A stretch of DNA of 64,000 nt, from positions 3,782,001 through 3,846,000 of the forward strand of contig NZ_LT629688.1 of assembly GCF_900101785.1 (NCBI RefSeq), written 5' to 3'. This stretch comes from Auraticoccus monumenti (GTDB taxonomy: Bacteria; Actinomycetota; Actinomycetes; Propionibacteriales; Propionibacteriaceae). Position numbers and translations under genes: made by a program. Shown here piece after piece: positions 44,055-52,559 of the stretch. The number at the start of each line of letters is the position of its first letter. Position 1 is the stretch's first letter. The notes beneath the pieces are model-generated. The model was not told the origin of the DNA. It ran no database searches and was given only the letters and a program-made list of their open reading frames with translations.

Positions 44055-44816
44055 ATGGACCTGGGACTGACCGGACGCACCTTCGTCGTCACCGCCGCCT
44101 CCGGCGGGCTGGGACGCGCCACCGCGGAGGTCCTGGTGGCCGAGGGGGCCCGGGTGGTGCTGGTGGCCCGCCGCGCCGAGGTGCTGGCCGAGGCCGTCGA
44201 GCAGCTGGGCGGGGAGCGGGCGGTGGCGCTGCCGGCCGACCTGACCGACCCGGGGACCGCCGAGCGGGCCTGCCGGCTGGCGCTGGAGGCCTTCGGCTCC
44301 CTGGACGGGGCGATGGTCAGCGTGGGCGGGCCTCCCAAGGGTTCCGCGCTGGGCACCACCGAGGAGCAGTGGCACGACGCCTTCGACTCGGTCTTCCTCC
44401 CGGCGCTGCGGGTCTCCCGGACCGTCCTGGAGCACGCCACCCGGCCCGACGTCGCGCTGGCCTGGGTGCTCTCCAGCACCAGCAAGCAGCCGCTGCCCCA
44501 GATGGCCATCAGCAACGGCCTGCGGCCCGGCCTCGGTCTGCTGGTCAAGCAGCTGGCCGACGAGGTCGGCCCGCAGGGCGCCCGGGTCGTCGGGCTGATG
44601 CCCGGCACGATCAGCACCGAGCGGATCACCTACCTGCACGCCCAGAGCGAGGACCCGGCCGCGGCCCGCGAGGCGGCGGCACGGAGCGTCCCGCTGCGGC
44701 GTCTCGGCGAGCCGGCGGAGTTCGCCCGGGTGGCCGCCTTCGCGCTCTCCCCGGCAGCCAGCTACCTCACCGGCTGCCTGCTGCCGGTCGACGGCGGCGT
44801 CATGCGCGTCCTCTGA
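44055..44816 (+). CDS. Short-chain dehydrogenase/reductase
   Basis: A 253-residue SDR with cofactor loop TAASGGLGRATAEVL (TGxxxGxG varied to TAxSGGLG), arginine-rich RRAEVL next to it suggesting NADP(H), and a C-terminal SDR end LTGCLLPVDGGVMRVL. The usual NNAG motif is replaced by SVGGPPKG, and the catalytic YxxxK tyrosine is missing: after SSTSKQPLPQMAISNGLRPGL the expected tyrosine is not there. This matches the atypical 'SDR family oxidoreductase' group with the GGPP motif. Substrate unknown. ATG five bases after the SURF1 stop. Confidence 0.8.
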   Translation: MDLGLTGRTFVVTAASGGLGRATAEVLVAEGARVVLVARRAEVLAEAVEQLGGERAVALPADLTDPGTAERACRLALEAFGSLDGAMVSVGGPPKGSALGTTEEQWHDAFDSVFLPALRVSRTVLEHATRPDVALAWVLSSTSKQPLPQMAISNGLRPGLGLLVKQLADEVGPQGARVVGLMPGTISTERITYLHAQSEDPAAAREAAARSVPLRRLGEPAEFARVAAFALSPAASYLTGCLLPVDGGVMRVL

Positions 44817-45680
44817 GTGGGCGCCCTCACCGACCTGGCCGGGCTGCTGCGATGCCCGGTCCCGCACCACGCCGGCGAGGCCGCGCTGGCCCCCGACGGT
44901 GACGGCCGGACCCTGGGCTGCCCGGACGGGCACCGCTTCGACCTGGCCCGCCAGGGCCACGTCAACCTGCTCAGCCGCCCGGCCGGGGCCAACGCGGACA
45001 CCGCGGAGATGGTCGCGGCGCGGGAGCGCTTCCTGGCCGGCGGCCACTACGCACCGCTGACCCGCGCCCTGGGCGACGTGCTGGCCGACCTCCCCGAGGA
45101 CGCGCTGCTGCTGGAGAGCGGGGCCGGGACCGCCCACCACCTCCGGGGCGTGCTGGGCGCGGGCCCGCGTCGTGGCCTGGCCCTGGACGTCTCGGTGGCC
45201 GCCGTCCGCCGTGCCGCGCGGGCCGACCCGAGGATCGGCGCCGTGGTGGCCGACAGCTGGGAGCCGTGGCCGGTCCGCACCGGCTGCCTGGACGCCGTGC
45301 TGGCCGTCTTCGCCCCGCGCAACCCGGCCGAGACCGCCCGGGTGCTGCGGCCCGGTGGTGTGCTGGTGGTGGCGACGCCGGAGCCCGGGCACCTGCGCGA
45401 GCTCCGGGAGTCCTCGTCCCTGCTGGGGATCGAGGAGGGCAAGGTGGAGCGGTTGCGCGAGCAGCTGGGAGCCGGCTTCGACGAGGAGGAGGTGGACGTC
45501 GTGGACCACCTGCTGCACCTCGACCCCACCCAGGCCCGCGACCTGGTGCTGATGGGCCCGAACGGGCACCACCTCTCCCCTGTCGAGCTGGCCGGTCTCT
45601 GGCCCGAGGGCGCGAGCACCCGGGTCAGCGTCCGGGTGGCCCGGTACCGCGTCCGCCCGCCCACCCGCTCCCGCGGCTGA
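44817..45680 (+). CDS. 23S rRNA guanine-N1-methyltransferase (RlmA/TlrB type)
   Basis: SAM-dependent methylation of G745 or G748 in 23S rRNA. The 287-residue product has an N-terminal zinc-finger region (C13, C35, H39, then FDLARQGHVNLLSRP as in E. coli RlmA FDMAKEGYVNLL), and a class I methyltransferase domain (LLLESGAGTAHHL, LALDVSVAAVRRAA, LAVFAPRNPAETARVLRPGGVLVVATP). The second zinc cysteine is replaced, reading CPVPHH. GTG start directly after the SDR stop. TlrB-type members confer tylosin tolerance in producers; nothing here shows such a role. Confidence 0.88.
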   Translation: MGALTDLAGLLRCPVPHHAGEAALAPDGDGRTLGCPDGHRFDLARQGHVNLLSRPAGANADTAEMVAARERFLAGGHYAPLTRALGDVLADLPEDALLLESGAGTAHHLRGVLGAGPRRGLALDVSVAAVRRAARADPRIGAVVADSWEPWPVRTGCLDAVLAVFAPRNPAETARVLRPGGVLVVATPEPGHLRELRESSSLLGIEEGKVERLREQLGAGFDEEEVDVVDHLLHLDPTQARDLVLMGPNGHHLSPVELAGLWPEGASTRVSVRVARYRVRPPTRSRG

Positions 45681-45716
45681 CGGCCGCGCCGGACCCAGGG
45701 GGACCCGAAGACCCCG

Positions 45717-46640
45717 TCAGCCCTTCTTGCCGGCGGTCTTCCCCTTCGCCGCACCCTTGCCGCTCGTGGCCTTGGCGTCCTCGCCCTTGGCACTCTTGGT
45801 CTTGGCGTTCTTGGTCTTGGCGTTCTTGGTCTTGGCGTTCTTGGTCTTCGCGTTCTTGGTCTTCGCGCCCTTGCCAGCACCGCCCTCGGCGTCCTTGATC
45901 GTGTCGACCACGGCGCCCTTGCCGCTCCTGGCGTCCTCGACGTCCTTGATCTTGACGCTCTTGACCTTGGCGTCCTTGATCTTCCCGTCCTTGCCCTTGG
46001 CGCCCTTGACCTTGGCGCCCTTGACCTTGGCGTCCTTGACCTTGGCGTCCTTGCCCTTGGCGTCCTTGCCCTTGACGTCCTTGCCCTTGGCGTCCTTGGT
46101 CCCGGCCTGCTGGGCACCGGCCGCGGCGGGCGTAGCCCCCTGGCCGGTCGTCGAGTCGTGCGGCGCACCGGCGATCCCGGTCACCCCGGTCCCCCGGGCC
46201 GAGGCGAGCACGCGGCGGGCTCCCTCCAGCACCGTCGCACCGGCGACCACCTCGGCCGGAGGCGTCGCCGTGCTGGTGGCCCGGCTCCTGGAGCTGGCCG
46301 CCGCGGTGCCCGTGCGCCGGCGGGTGGTCCCGCCGGCGGAGCCGGCACGAGGACGTGCGCTGGCTCGTCGCGGCACCTCCGCCTCACCCTCGGCGCTCAC
46401 GCCGGACTGCGTGGTGACACGCGTCGGCACCTTCTCCGCCGGCGTGCGCGGCATGGCGCCACCCCGGGACCGCAGCCCCGTGCCGGCCTCCTTCAGCAGC
46501 GTCTGGACGAACCCGTAGGAGCGCCCGCAGGAGTCGGCGAGCGACCGCACGCTCTCCCCCGCGTCGTAGCGTCCACGCAGCTCGACGGCCAGGGTCTGCC
46601 GCTGCTCACCGGTGATACGGGCTCCACGTGCCATGGTCAT
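45717..46640 (-). CDS. HTH DNA-binding protein with histone-H1-like lysine-rich repeat tail
   Basis: A 307-residue protein in three parts. Residues 1-62 are a helix-turn-helix domain (ITGEQRQTLAVELRGRYDAGESVRSLADSCGRSYGFVQTLLKEAG), known from conserved actinobacterial proteins of unknown role. Residues 63-180 are low-complexity Ser/Thr/Ala/Arg. Residues 181-307 are Lys-rich pentapeptides: eleven units of the form xKDAK from 181-235, then TKNAK four times plus two variants at 261-290. Such tails bind DNA nonspecifically in H1-like and HupB-like proteins. ATG at 46640 follows GGAGG; the M at 46634 is an alternative. Located just after the ABC-F gene. Confidence 0.85.
   Translation of the reverse strand: MTMARGARITGEQRQTLAVELRGRYDAGESVRSLADSCGRSYGFVQTLLKEAGTGLRSRGGAMPRTPAEKVPTRVTTQSGVSAEGEAEVPRRASARPRAGSAGGTTRRRTGTAAASSRSRATSTATPPAEVVAGATVLEGARRVLASARGTGVTGIAGAPHDSTTGQGATPAAAGAQQAGTKDAKGKDVKGKDAKGKDAKVKDAKVKGAKVKGAKGKDGKIKDAKVKSVKIKDVEDARSGKGAVVDTIKDAEGGAGKGAKTKNAKTKNAKTKNAKTKNAKTKSAKGEDAKATSGKGAAKGKTAGKKG
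45796..45870 (+). repeat. 15-bp tandem repeat, five copies, inside the lysine-tail coding region
   Basis: Unit TTGGTCTTGGCGTTC repeats exactly three times (45796-45840); the fourth copy has one change and the fifth ends differently. In the gene it encodes the TKNAK pentapeptides. Copy number could vary by slippage without frameshift. More diverged copies of a related unit fill about 45950-46105. Confidence 0.9.
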
Positions 46641-46654
46641 CGTCGCCTCCAGGT

Positions 46655-46668
46655 TGATCTCGTGATCA
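46655..46668. promoter_or_regulatory. Short palindrome upstream of the HTH protein gene
   Basis: TGATCTCGTGATCA has matching TGATC/GATCA arms and lies 15 bp before the ATG, around the ribosome site region; a possible autoregulatory site, unproven. Confidence 0.3.
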
Positions 46669-46712
46669 GCCCATCATCCACGGTCACCGGTCGAGGCGGA
46701 CCGGCGGGTTGA

Positions 46713-48311
<1,599 letters not shown>

Positions 48312-48382
48312 GCAGGATCCAGACTCAACAGGGGACGGGGAACCGGTCCATTCTCGTCCCCCGGGGCACAGGCATCAAATCG

Positions 48383-49327
48383 CTACGGGACGCGGACGAC
48401 CTGGCCGGCGTAGCTGAGGCCGCCGCCGAAGGCGAACAGCAGCACCGGCGACCCGCTGGGCAGCGGCTGGCGCTCGAGCAGCTTGGACAGGGCGAGCGGG
48501 ATGGAGGCCGCCGAGGTGTTGCCGGACTCGGTGACGTCGGTGGCCAGGACCGCCTGCTCGGCGCCCAGCTTACGGGCGAGCGGCTCGATGATCCGGAGGT
48601 TGGCCTGGTGCAGCACGATGGCGGCCAGCTCGGTGGGCTCGATCCCGGCCCGCTCGATCACCGCGCGGGCGATGCGGGGCAGCTCAAAGGTCGTCCAGCG
48701 GAAGACCGCCTGCCCGTTCTGGGCGAACTTGTCGCCCTCGCTGTGCTGGATCCGGACGGCGTCGCCCATCTCGGGGACCGAGCCCCACAGCACCGGGGAG
48801 ACCTGCTGCTCCTCGTCGGCGGTGAGCACGAAGGCCCCGGCGCCGTCGGCAGTCAGCACGGCGGTGGTGCGGTCGGTGAAGTCGGTGACGTCGGTCAGCT
48901 TCTCCGAGCCGATCACCAGGGCGGTGGTGGCGGCCCCGGCGGCGATGGCGTGCTGGGCCATGGCGACCGAGTGCGGGAAGCCGCTGCAGGCGGTGTTGAC
49001 GTCGATGGCGGCCGGCGCGTTGGTCATGCCCAGCGCGAGGGCCACCCGGGAGGCCATGTTGGGTGAGCGGTCCAGGGCGCTGCAGGTGGCGACGACGACC
49101 ATGTCGACGTCCGCGGCCTCCAGACCCGCCTTCGCCAGGGCGTCGCGGGCGGCGAGGGTGGCCATCGAGTCGACGGTCTCCTCCGGTCCGGCCCACCGGC
49201 GCTCCCGGATGCCGACCCGGCGGGTGATCCACTCGTCGCTGGTCTCGACCATCTGCTCCAGCTCGCTGTTGGGCACCACCCGGGCAGGCTGGTGGTGGCC
49301 GACGGCGACGACTCGTGTTCCTCTCAC
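48383..49327 (-). CDS. fabH: Beta-ketoacyl-ACP synthase III
   Basis: Starts fatty-acid chains by condensing acyl-CoA with malonyl-ACP. The 314-residue thiolase-fold protein has the full triad: C114 (NTACSGF), H240 (LHQANLR) and N270 (ESGNTSAASIP), plus the C-terminal LLFAFGGGLSYAGQVV. GTG start has GGGAGG eight bases before it. The gene is apart from fabG/fabI, so it may serve either general or specialised fatty-acid initiation; branched-chain priming is common in actinobacteria but not shown here. Confidence 0.93.
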   Translation of the reverse strand: MRGTRVVAVGHHQPARVVPNSELEQMVETSDEWITRRVGIRERRWAGPEETVDSMATLAARDALAKAGLEAADVDMVVVATCSALDRSPNMASRVALALGMTNAPAAIDVNTACSGFPHSVAMAQHAIAAGAATTALVIGSEKLTDVTDFTDRTTAVLTADGAGAFVLTADEEQQVSPVLWGSVPEMGDAVRIQHSEGDKFAQNGQAVFRWTTFELPRIARAVIERAGIEPTELAAIVLHQANLRIIEPLARKLGAEQAVLATDVTESGNTSAASIPLALSKLLERQPLPSGSPVLLFAFGGGLSYAGQVVRVP

Positions 49328-49389
49328 CCCTGCAGCCTCCCAGATCCGGGCCGGTCCCGGCGCACCGGACCGCAGGGCGGCACGCCCAC

Positions 49390-49424
49390 GTACCGCCCGG
49401 GCCGGCGACCGGCCCGGGCGGTAC
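49390..49424. terminator. Perfect 16-bp hairpin between phoX-like gene and fabH
   Basis: GTACCGCCCGGGCCGG pairs with its exact complement around loop CGA, four bases past the stop of the minus-strand phosphatase gene. Strongest terminator-type structure seen in the window; no T-run follows. Confidence 0.75.
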
Positions 49425-49428
49425 GACG

Positions 49429-50850
49429 TCAGGCGGCCGGGGAGGTGTCGACGCTCTCCCAGGGACCGGTCACGGCGAGCGTGAAGCCGGGGGACTGGAT
49501 GTTGACGAAGAGCGTGCGACCGTCGGCGCTGAACGCCGGGCCGCAGAACTCGGAGTTGTTGAACTCGTTGCGGGCCAGCGGGTAGGGCCGTCCACGGGAG
49601 GTGACGCCGACCAGGTGGGAGACGCCGGAGCCGTCCTCGGCCAGGATCAGCCCGCCGTGGGTGGAGACGGTGATGTTGTCCGGTCCGTCGAAGTTGTCAC
49701 CCTCCTCGTCCGGGGCCGGGTTCACCCCGAACTGCGTCTTGAGCACGATGTCCTGCTTGGCCGGGTCGTAGAACCAGACCTGGCCGTCGTGGGAGTTGGT
49801 GCTGCCGTCGGAGGTCCGGGCGAAGCTGGAGACGAAGAACACGCCGTCGTCGCCCCACCACTGGCCCTCGAGCTTGCGGGACCGGGTGACCTGGCCCTCG
49901 GTGAACTGCTTGCGCACCGACACCGTGGTCGCGTCGCGGTCGGGGACGTCCACCCACTCCACCCGGAACCGGGTGCCGACCCGCAGCGCCTCGGAGAGGT
50001 CGCCGATGAAGGTGCGGCCGCGGAAGCAGCGCATCGCCTGCAGCCGTCCGGCGGTGGCCCCGCCCTCGGACTCGGCCAGCCGGCGCAGCGCACCCTTGCC
50101 GGGGACGAAGCCCTCCGGCGGCAGCCAGCGGAGGTACAGGCCGTTGGGGTTGCCGGCGTCCTCGGTGAGGTAGATGACGCTGGTCTCGGGGTCGACGGCG
50201 ACCGCCTCGTGGGCGAAGCGGCCCAGGAAGGTCAGCGGCACCGCGCTGGCGCCGACGTTGGCCTCGCGGCTGGTGGGGTCGACCTCGAAGACGTAGCCGT
50301 GGTTCTTGGTCCGCCTGCCGGTGCCGGCCCGGCCCTCGGTCTCCTCGCAGGTCAGCCAGGTGCCCCAGGGGGTGATGCCGCCGGCGCAGTTGTTGTCGGT
50401 GCCGGCCAGGCTGGTGTACTCCTCGACCCGGTTGCCCTCGGCGTCCACGACGATCGTCGAGGTGCCGCCGATGGTGCCCGGGTCGTAGGTGATGCCGGCG
50501 ACGGCCGGCACCGGGAAGGGCTCGTTGCCGCTGTTCTCGTGGTTGGTGACCAGCACCGAGCCACCGCCCGCGGCGGCGAAGACGCCCATGCCGTCGGGGT
50601 CGCTGGGGTGCATCCCGTCCGCGGTCGGGGTCTGGCCGGAGCGGGCGATCAGCGTGTAGGAGAAGCCGGCCGGCAGGGCGAGGACGCCCTCGGGGTCGGG
50701 CAGCAGCGGGCCGTAGCCGGTCGCCGTGCTCGGGGTGGACGTCGACGGCCGGGCGAAGGCCTCGAGGCTGCCGGAGCCGGCGAAGACGAAGCCGAGACCG
50801 GTGGCGGCGGTGCCGCCGATGAAGCCGCGGCGAGAGAGGGGCGAGGACAT
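49429..50850 (-). CDS. Tat-secreted PhoX-like phosphatase (DUF839)
   Basis: A 473-residue secreted protein with a twin-arginine signal (SPLSRRGFIGGTAATGLGF, R7-R8) and a beta-propeller of the DUF839/PhoX family: VTNHENSG, NNCAGGITPWGTWLTCEETEG with the metal-binding cysteine/glutamate region, GRFAHEAVAVDPETSVIYLTEDAG, and NFDGPDNITVSTHGGLILAEDG. PhoX enzymes are Ca/Fe-dependent alkaline phosphatases that release phosphate outside the cell. ATG at 50850 follows CAGGGAGC; the upstream frame to 50916 lacks a signal and was rejected. No Pho box was recognised. Confidence 0.9.
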   Translation of the reverse strand: MSSPLSRRGFIGGTAATGLGFVFAGSGSLEAFARPSTSTPSTATGYGPLLPDPEGVLALPAGFSYTLIARSGQTPTADGMHPSDPDGMGVFAAAGGGSVLVTNHENSGNEPFPVPAVAGITYDPGTIGGTSTIVVDAEGNRVEEYTSLAGTDNNCAGGITPWGTWLTCEETEGRAGTGRRTKNHGYVFEVDPTSREANVGASAVPLTFLGRFAHEAVAVDPETSVIYLTEDAGNPNGLYLRWLPPEGFVPGKGALRRLAESEGGATAGRLQAMRCFRGRTFIGDLSEALRVGTRFRVEWVDVPDRDATTVSVRKQFTEGQVTRSRKLEGQWWGDDGVFFVSSFARTSDGSTNSHDGQVWFYDPAKQDIVLKTQFGVNPAPDEEGDNFDGPDNITVSTHGGLILAEDGSGVSHLVGVTSRGRPYPLARNEFNNSEFCGPAFSADGRTLFVNIQSPGFTLAVTGPWESVDTSPAA

Positions 50851-51012
50851 GGAGCTCCCTGGGGATCGGGGGTTGGTCCTCCCACCCTGCGTGCCCGGGG
50901 TGTCGTCACCGGGCACACGACACCGGGGGCAGGTGAAACCCAGGTGTCCACCCGGTGACGACCTCGGCCCGGTGACCCTCCGGTGTGCCAGCGCCGTCCC
51001 CGCCGCCGCGGG

Positions 51013-51080
51013 TCAGACGTCGTAGCCGATGGCGCGCAGCTGGCGCGGCCGTCCTCGGTGATCTTCTCCATGCTCCACGG
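51013..51080 (-). pseudogene. Relic of a sufT-like 3' end (one-base deletion)
   Basis: Sixty-eight bases match the last 69 bases of sufT (54942-55010) with four substitutions and one missing base; 37 bases (51044-51080) are identical. Adding back one base gives WSMEKITEDGRDQLRAIGYDV followed by a stop, against GYNV in the intact gene. The match stops abruptly at 51080. It has no start and is nonfunctional. Confidence 0.85.
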
Positions 51081-51099
51081 AGACCGCCGCGGAGGTCGG

Positions 51100-51294
51100 T
51101 CAGGCGGCGCGCTGACCGACCAGATCGCGCTCCGGGACGCGCGGGGCCCCGTGGGACCGGCTGGTCGTGACGACGTCACGCGGAGCGGTGGCCACCGCGC
51201 CACGGCGGTCGTCGATGGCGACGGCAGCCCAGGCGGCGAGCCCGACGAGGGCGAACAGACCGAGGACGAGGAGGACGGACAGGACGAGGGACAT
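51100..51294 (-). CDS. Small single-span membrane protein (64 residues)
   Basis: Begins MSLVLSVLLVLGLFALVGLAAWAAVAIDDRRGAVATAPRD, one N-terminal membrane helix and a hydrophilic tail of 36 residues. ATG is preceded by GGGAGCACG. No family recognised. It lies in the segment between the sufT relic and the LysR gene and points away from LysR. Its reality rests on the ribosome site and the sensible topology. Confidence 0.5.
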   Translation of the reverse strand: MSLVLSVLLVLGLFALVGLAAWAAVAIDDRRGAVATAPRDVVTTSRSHGAPRVPERDLVGQRAA

Positions 51295-51434
51295 GGGCGT
51301 GCTCCCGTGATGAGGTGGGTGGTCCCGTCGACGCTGAGGTCCCGTGTACGTGGCTACCGCGAACCACCACCGGAGGAACCCGGTAGGGGTGCTGCGACCT
51401 GTTCACCAGTGTGCGCGCCGGAGAGTCATGCGTC

Positions 51435-51440
51435 TAATGT
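51435..51440 (+). promoter_or_regulatory. Candidate -10 box TAATGT of the LysR gene
   Basis: TAATGT precedes three in-frame ATGs (51450, 51459, 51477). CCATG and CATGG arms nine bases apart (51458-51476) just before 51477 could be part of a LysR autoregulatory site. Confidence 0.35.
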
Positions 51441-51476
51441 GGGCGGGTCATGGAATCCATGCCATATCGTCATGGG

Positions 51477-52388
51477 ATGGACACGGACGCTCTTCGGTGG
51501 TTCCAGCAGGTGGCTGACGGCGTCACGGTGACCGAGGTGAGCGAGCTGGAAGGGGTCAGCCAACCGGGGGTCTCCCGGGCCCTGCGTCGGCTGGAGACGC
51601 AGGTGGGGACCCCGCTGCTCCACCGCTCGGGCCGCACGCTGCGCATGACCCGGGCCGGGTCGGCGTTCAAGCGGCACGTCGACGCGGTGCTGCACCAGCT
51701 CGACGACGGGCTCGCGGCGGTGAACCAGGTCGTCGAACCCGACACCGGCACCGTGGCCCTGGCGTTCCAGGTCTCCCTGGGCGCCTGGCTGGTGCCGGAC
51801 CTCCTCGGCAGCTTCCGCTCGGAGCGGCCGCAGGTGCAGTTCACCCTCAACCAGGTCCGTGACGAGGACGTCGCGACGGTGCTGGCAGCGGGCCGTGCGG
51901 ACCTGGTGCTCTGCACCGTCCGTTCCCAGGACCGCGACGTCCACCACCGGCGCCTCCTCGACGAACCGCTGCGGCTGGCGGTCCCGGCCGGTCACGCCCT
52001 CGCGGGGCGCTCCCAGGTCAGGCTGACCGACGCCGCGGCGGAGTCCTTCCTCGCGCTGCCGCGCAGCGCCTCGCTGCGTCTGATCTGCGACGAGCTGTGC
52101 CGCTCGGCCGGCTTCGTCCCCACCATCGCCCTCGAGTGCGACGACCTGCACACGCTGCGGGGTCTCGTCGCCGCGGGTCTCGGTGTCGCCCTGCTCCCCG
52201 CCTCGGGCCGTCCACCCGCCGGCGCACCCGTCGAGCGCCTCCGCTACCTCGACCTCGTCGACGTGCGCGCCTTCCAGGAGATCGGGCTGCTGTGGCCGGC
52301 GGAGCGGCAGCTGCTGCCCGCGGCCGAGCTGTTCCGCCAGCACGTGCTGGACCGCGGGCGGGCTGGTCGCCTCGTGCCCACCTCCTGA
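51477..52388 (+). CDS. LysR-family transcriptional regulator
   Basis: A 303-residue regulator with N-terminal winged HTH (ALRWFQQVADGVTVTEVSELEGVSQPGVSRALRRLETQVGTPLLHRSGRTLRMTRAG) and a two-lobed effector domain. The MDTDALRWF start is favoured because it is typical of the family; ATGs at 51450 and 51459 are alternatives. It precedes the FucP-type transporter in the same direction by about 170 bp, which contains the inverted repeat GGTCCACGGACC. It is expected to control the transporter/binding-protein pair in response to their substrate. Confidence 0.9.
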   Translation: MDTDALRWFQQVADGVTVTEVSELEGVSQPGVSRALRRLETQVGTPLLHRSGRTLRMTRAGSAFKRHVDAVLHQLDDGLAAVNQVVEPDTGTVALAFQVSLGAWLVPDLLGSFRSERPQVQFTLNQVRDEDVATVLAAGRADLVLCTVRSQDRDVHHRRLLDEPLRLAVPAGHALAGRSQVRLTDAAAESFLALPRSASLRLICDELCRSAGFVPTIALECDDLHTLRGLVAAGLGVALLPASGRPPAGAPVERLRYLDLVDVRAFQEIGLLWPAERQLLPAAELFRQHVLDRGRAGRLVPTS

Positions 52389-52559
52389 GCCGATCGGCTC
52401 CGTCCGTCCTTCGTCGACGTGGTCCACGGACCGCGCCGGGTCACCGTGGGACACCCCGGAGGACGCCTCTGCGCTAGGCGGGCGCCGGTGACGGGTGCTT
52501 GGATGGGCACCAGCGTCACGCACGCAGCAGACGACCGACACGAAGAGGTGGTGGTCCAG

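Noticed and set aside
45727-46518. Plus-strand open frame of 263 codons rich in Leu/Val/Ala (LVLAFLVLAF-like)
   Set aside because: It is the antisense of the lysine-rich repeat tail; the hydrophobic repeats follow directly from the complement of AAG-rich codons. It has no ribosome site and the opposite frame has a recognisable HTH domain.
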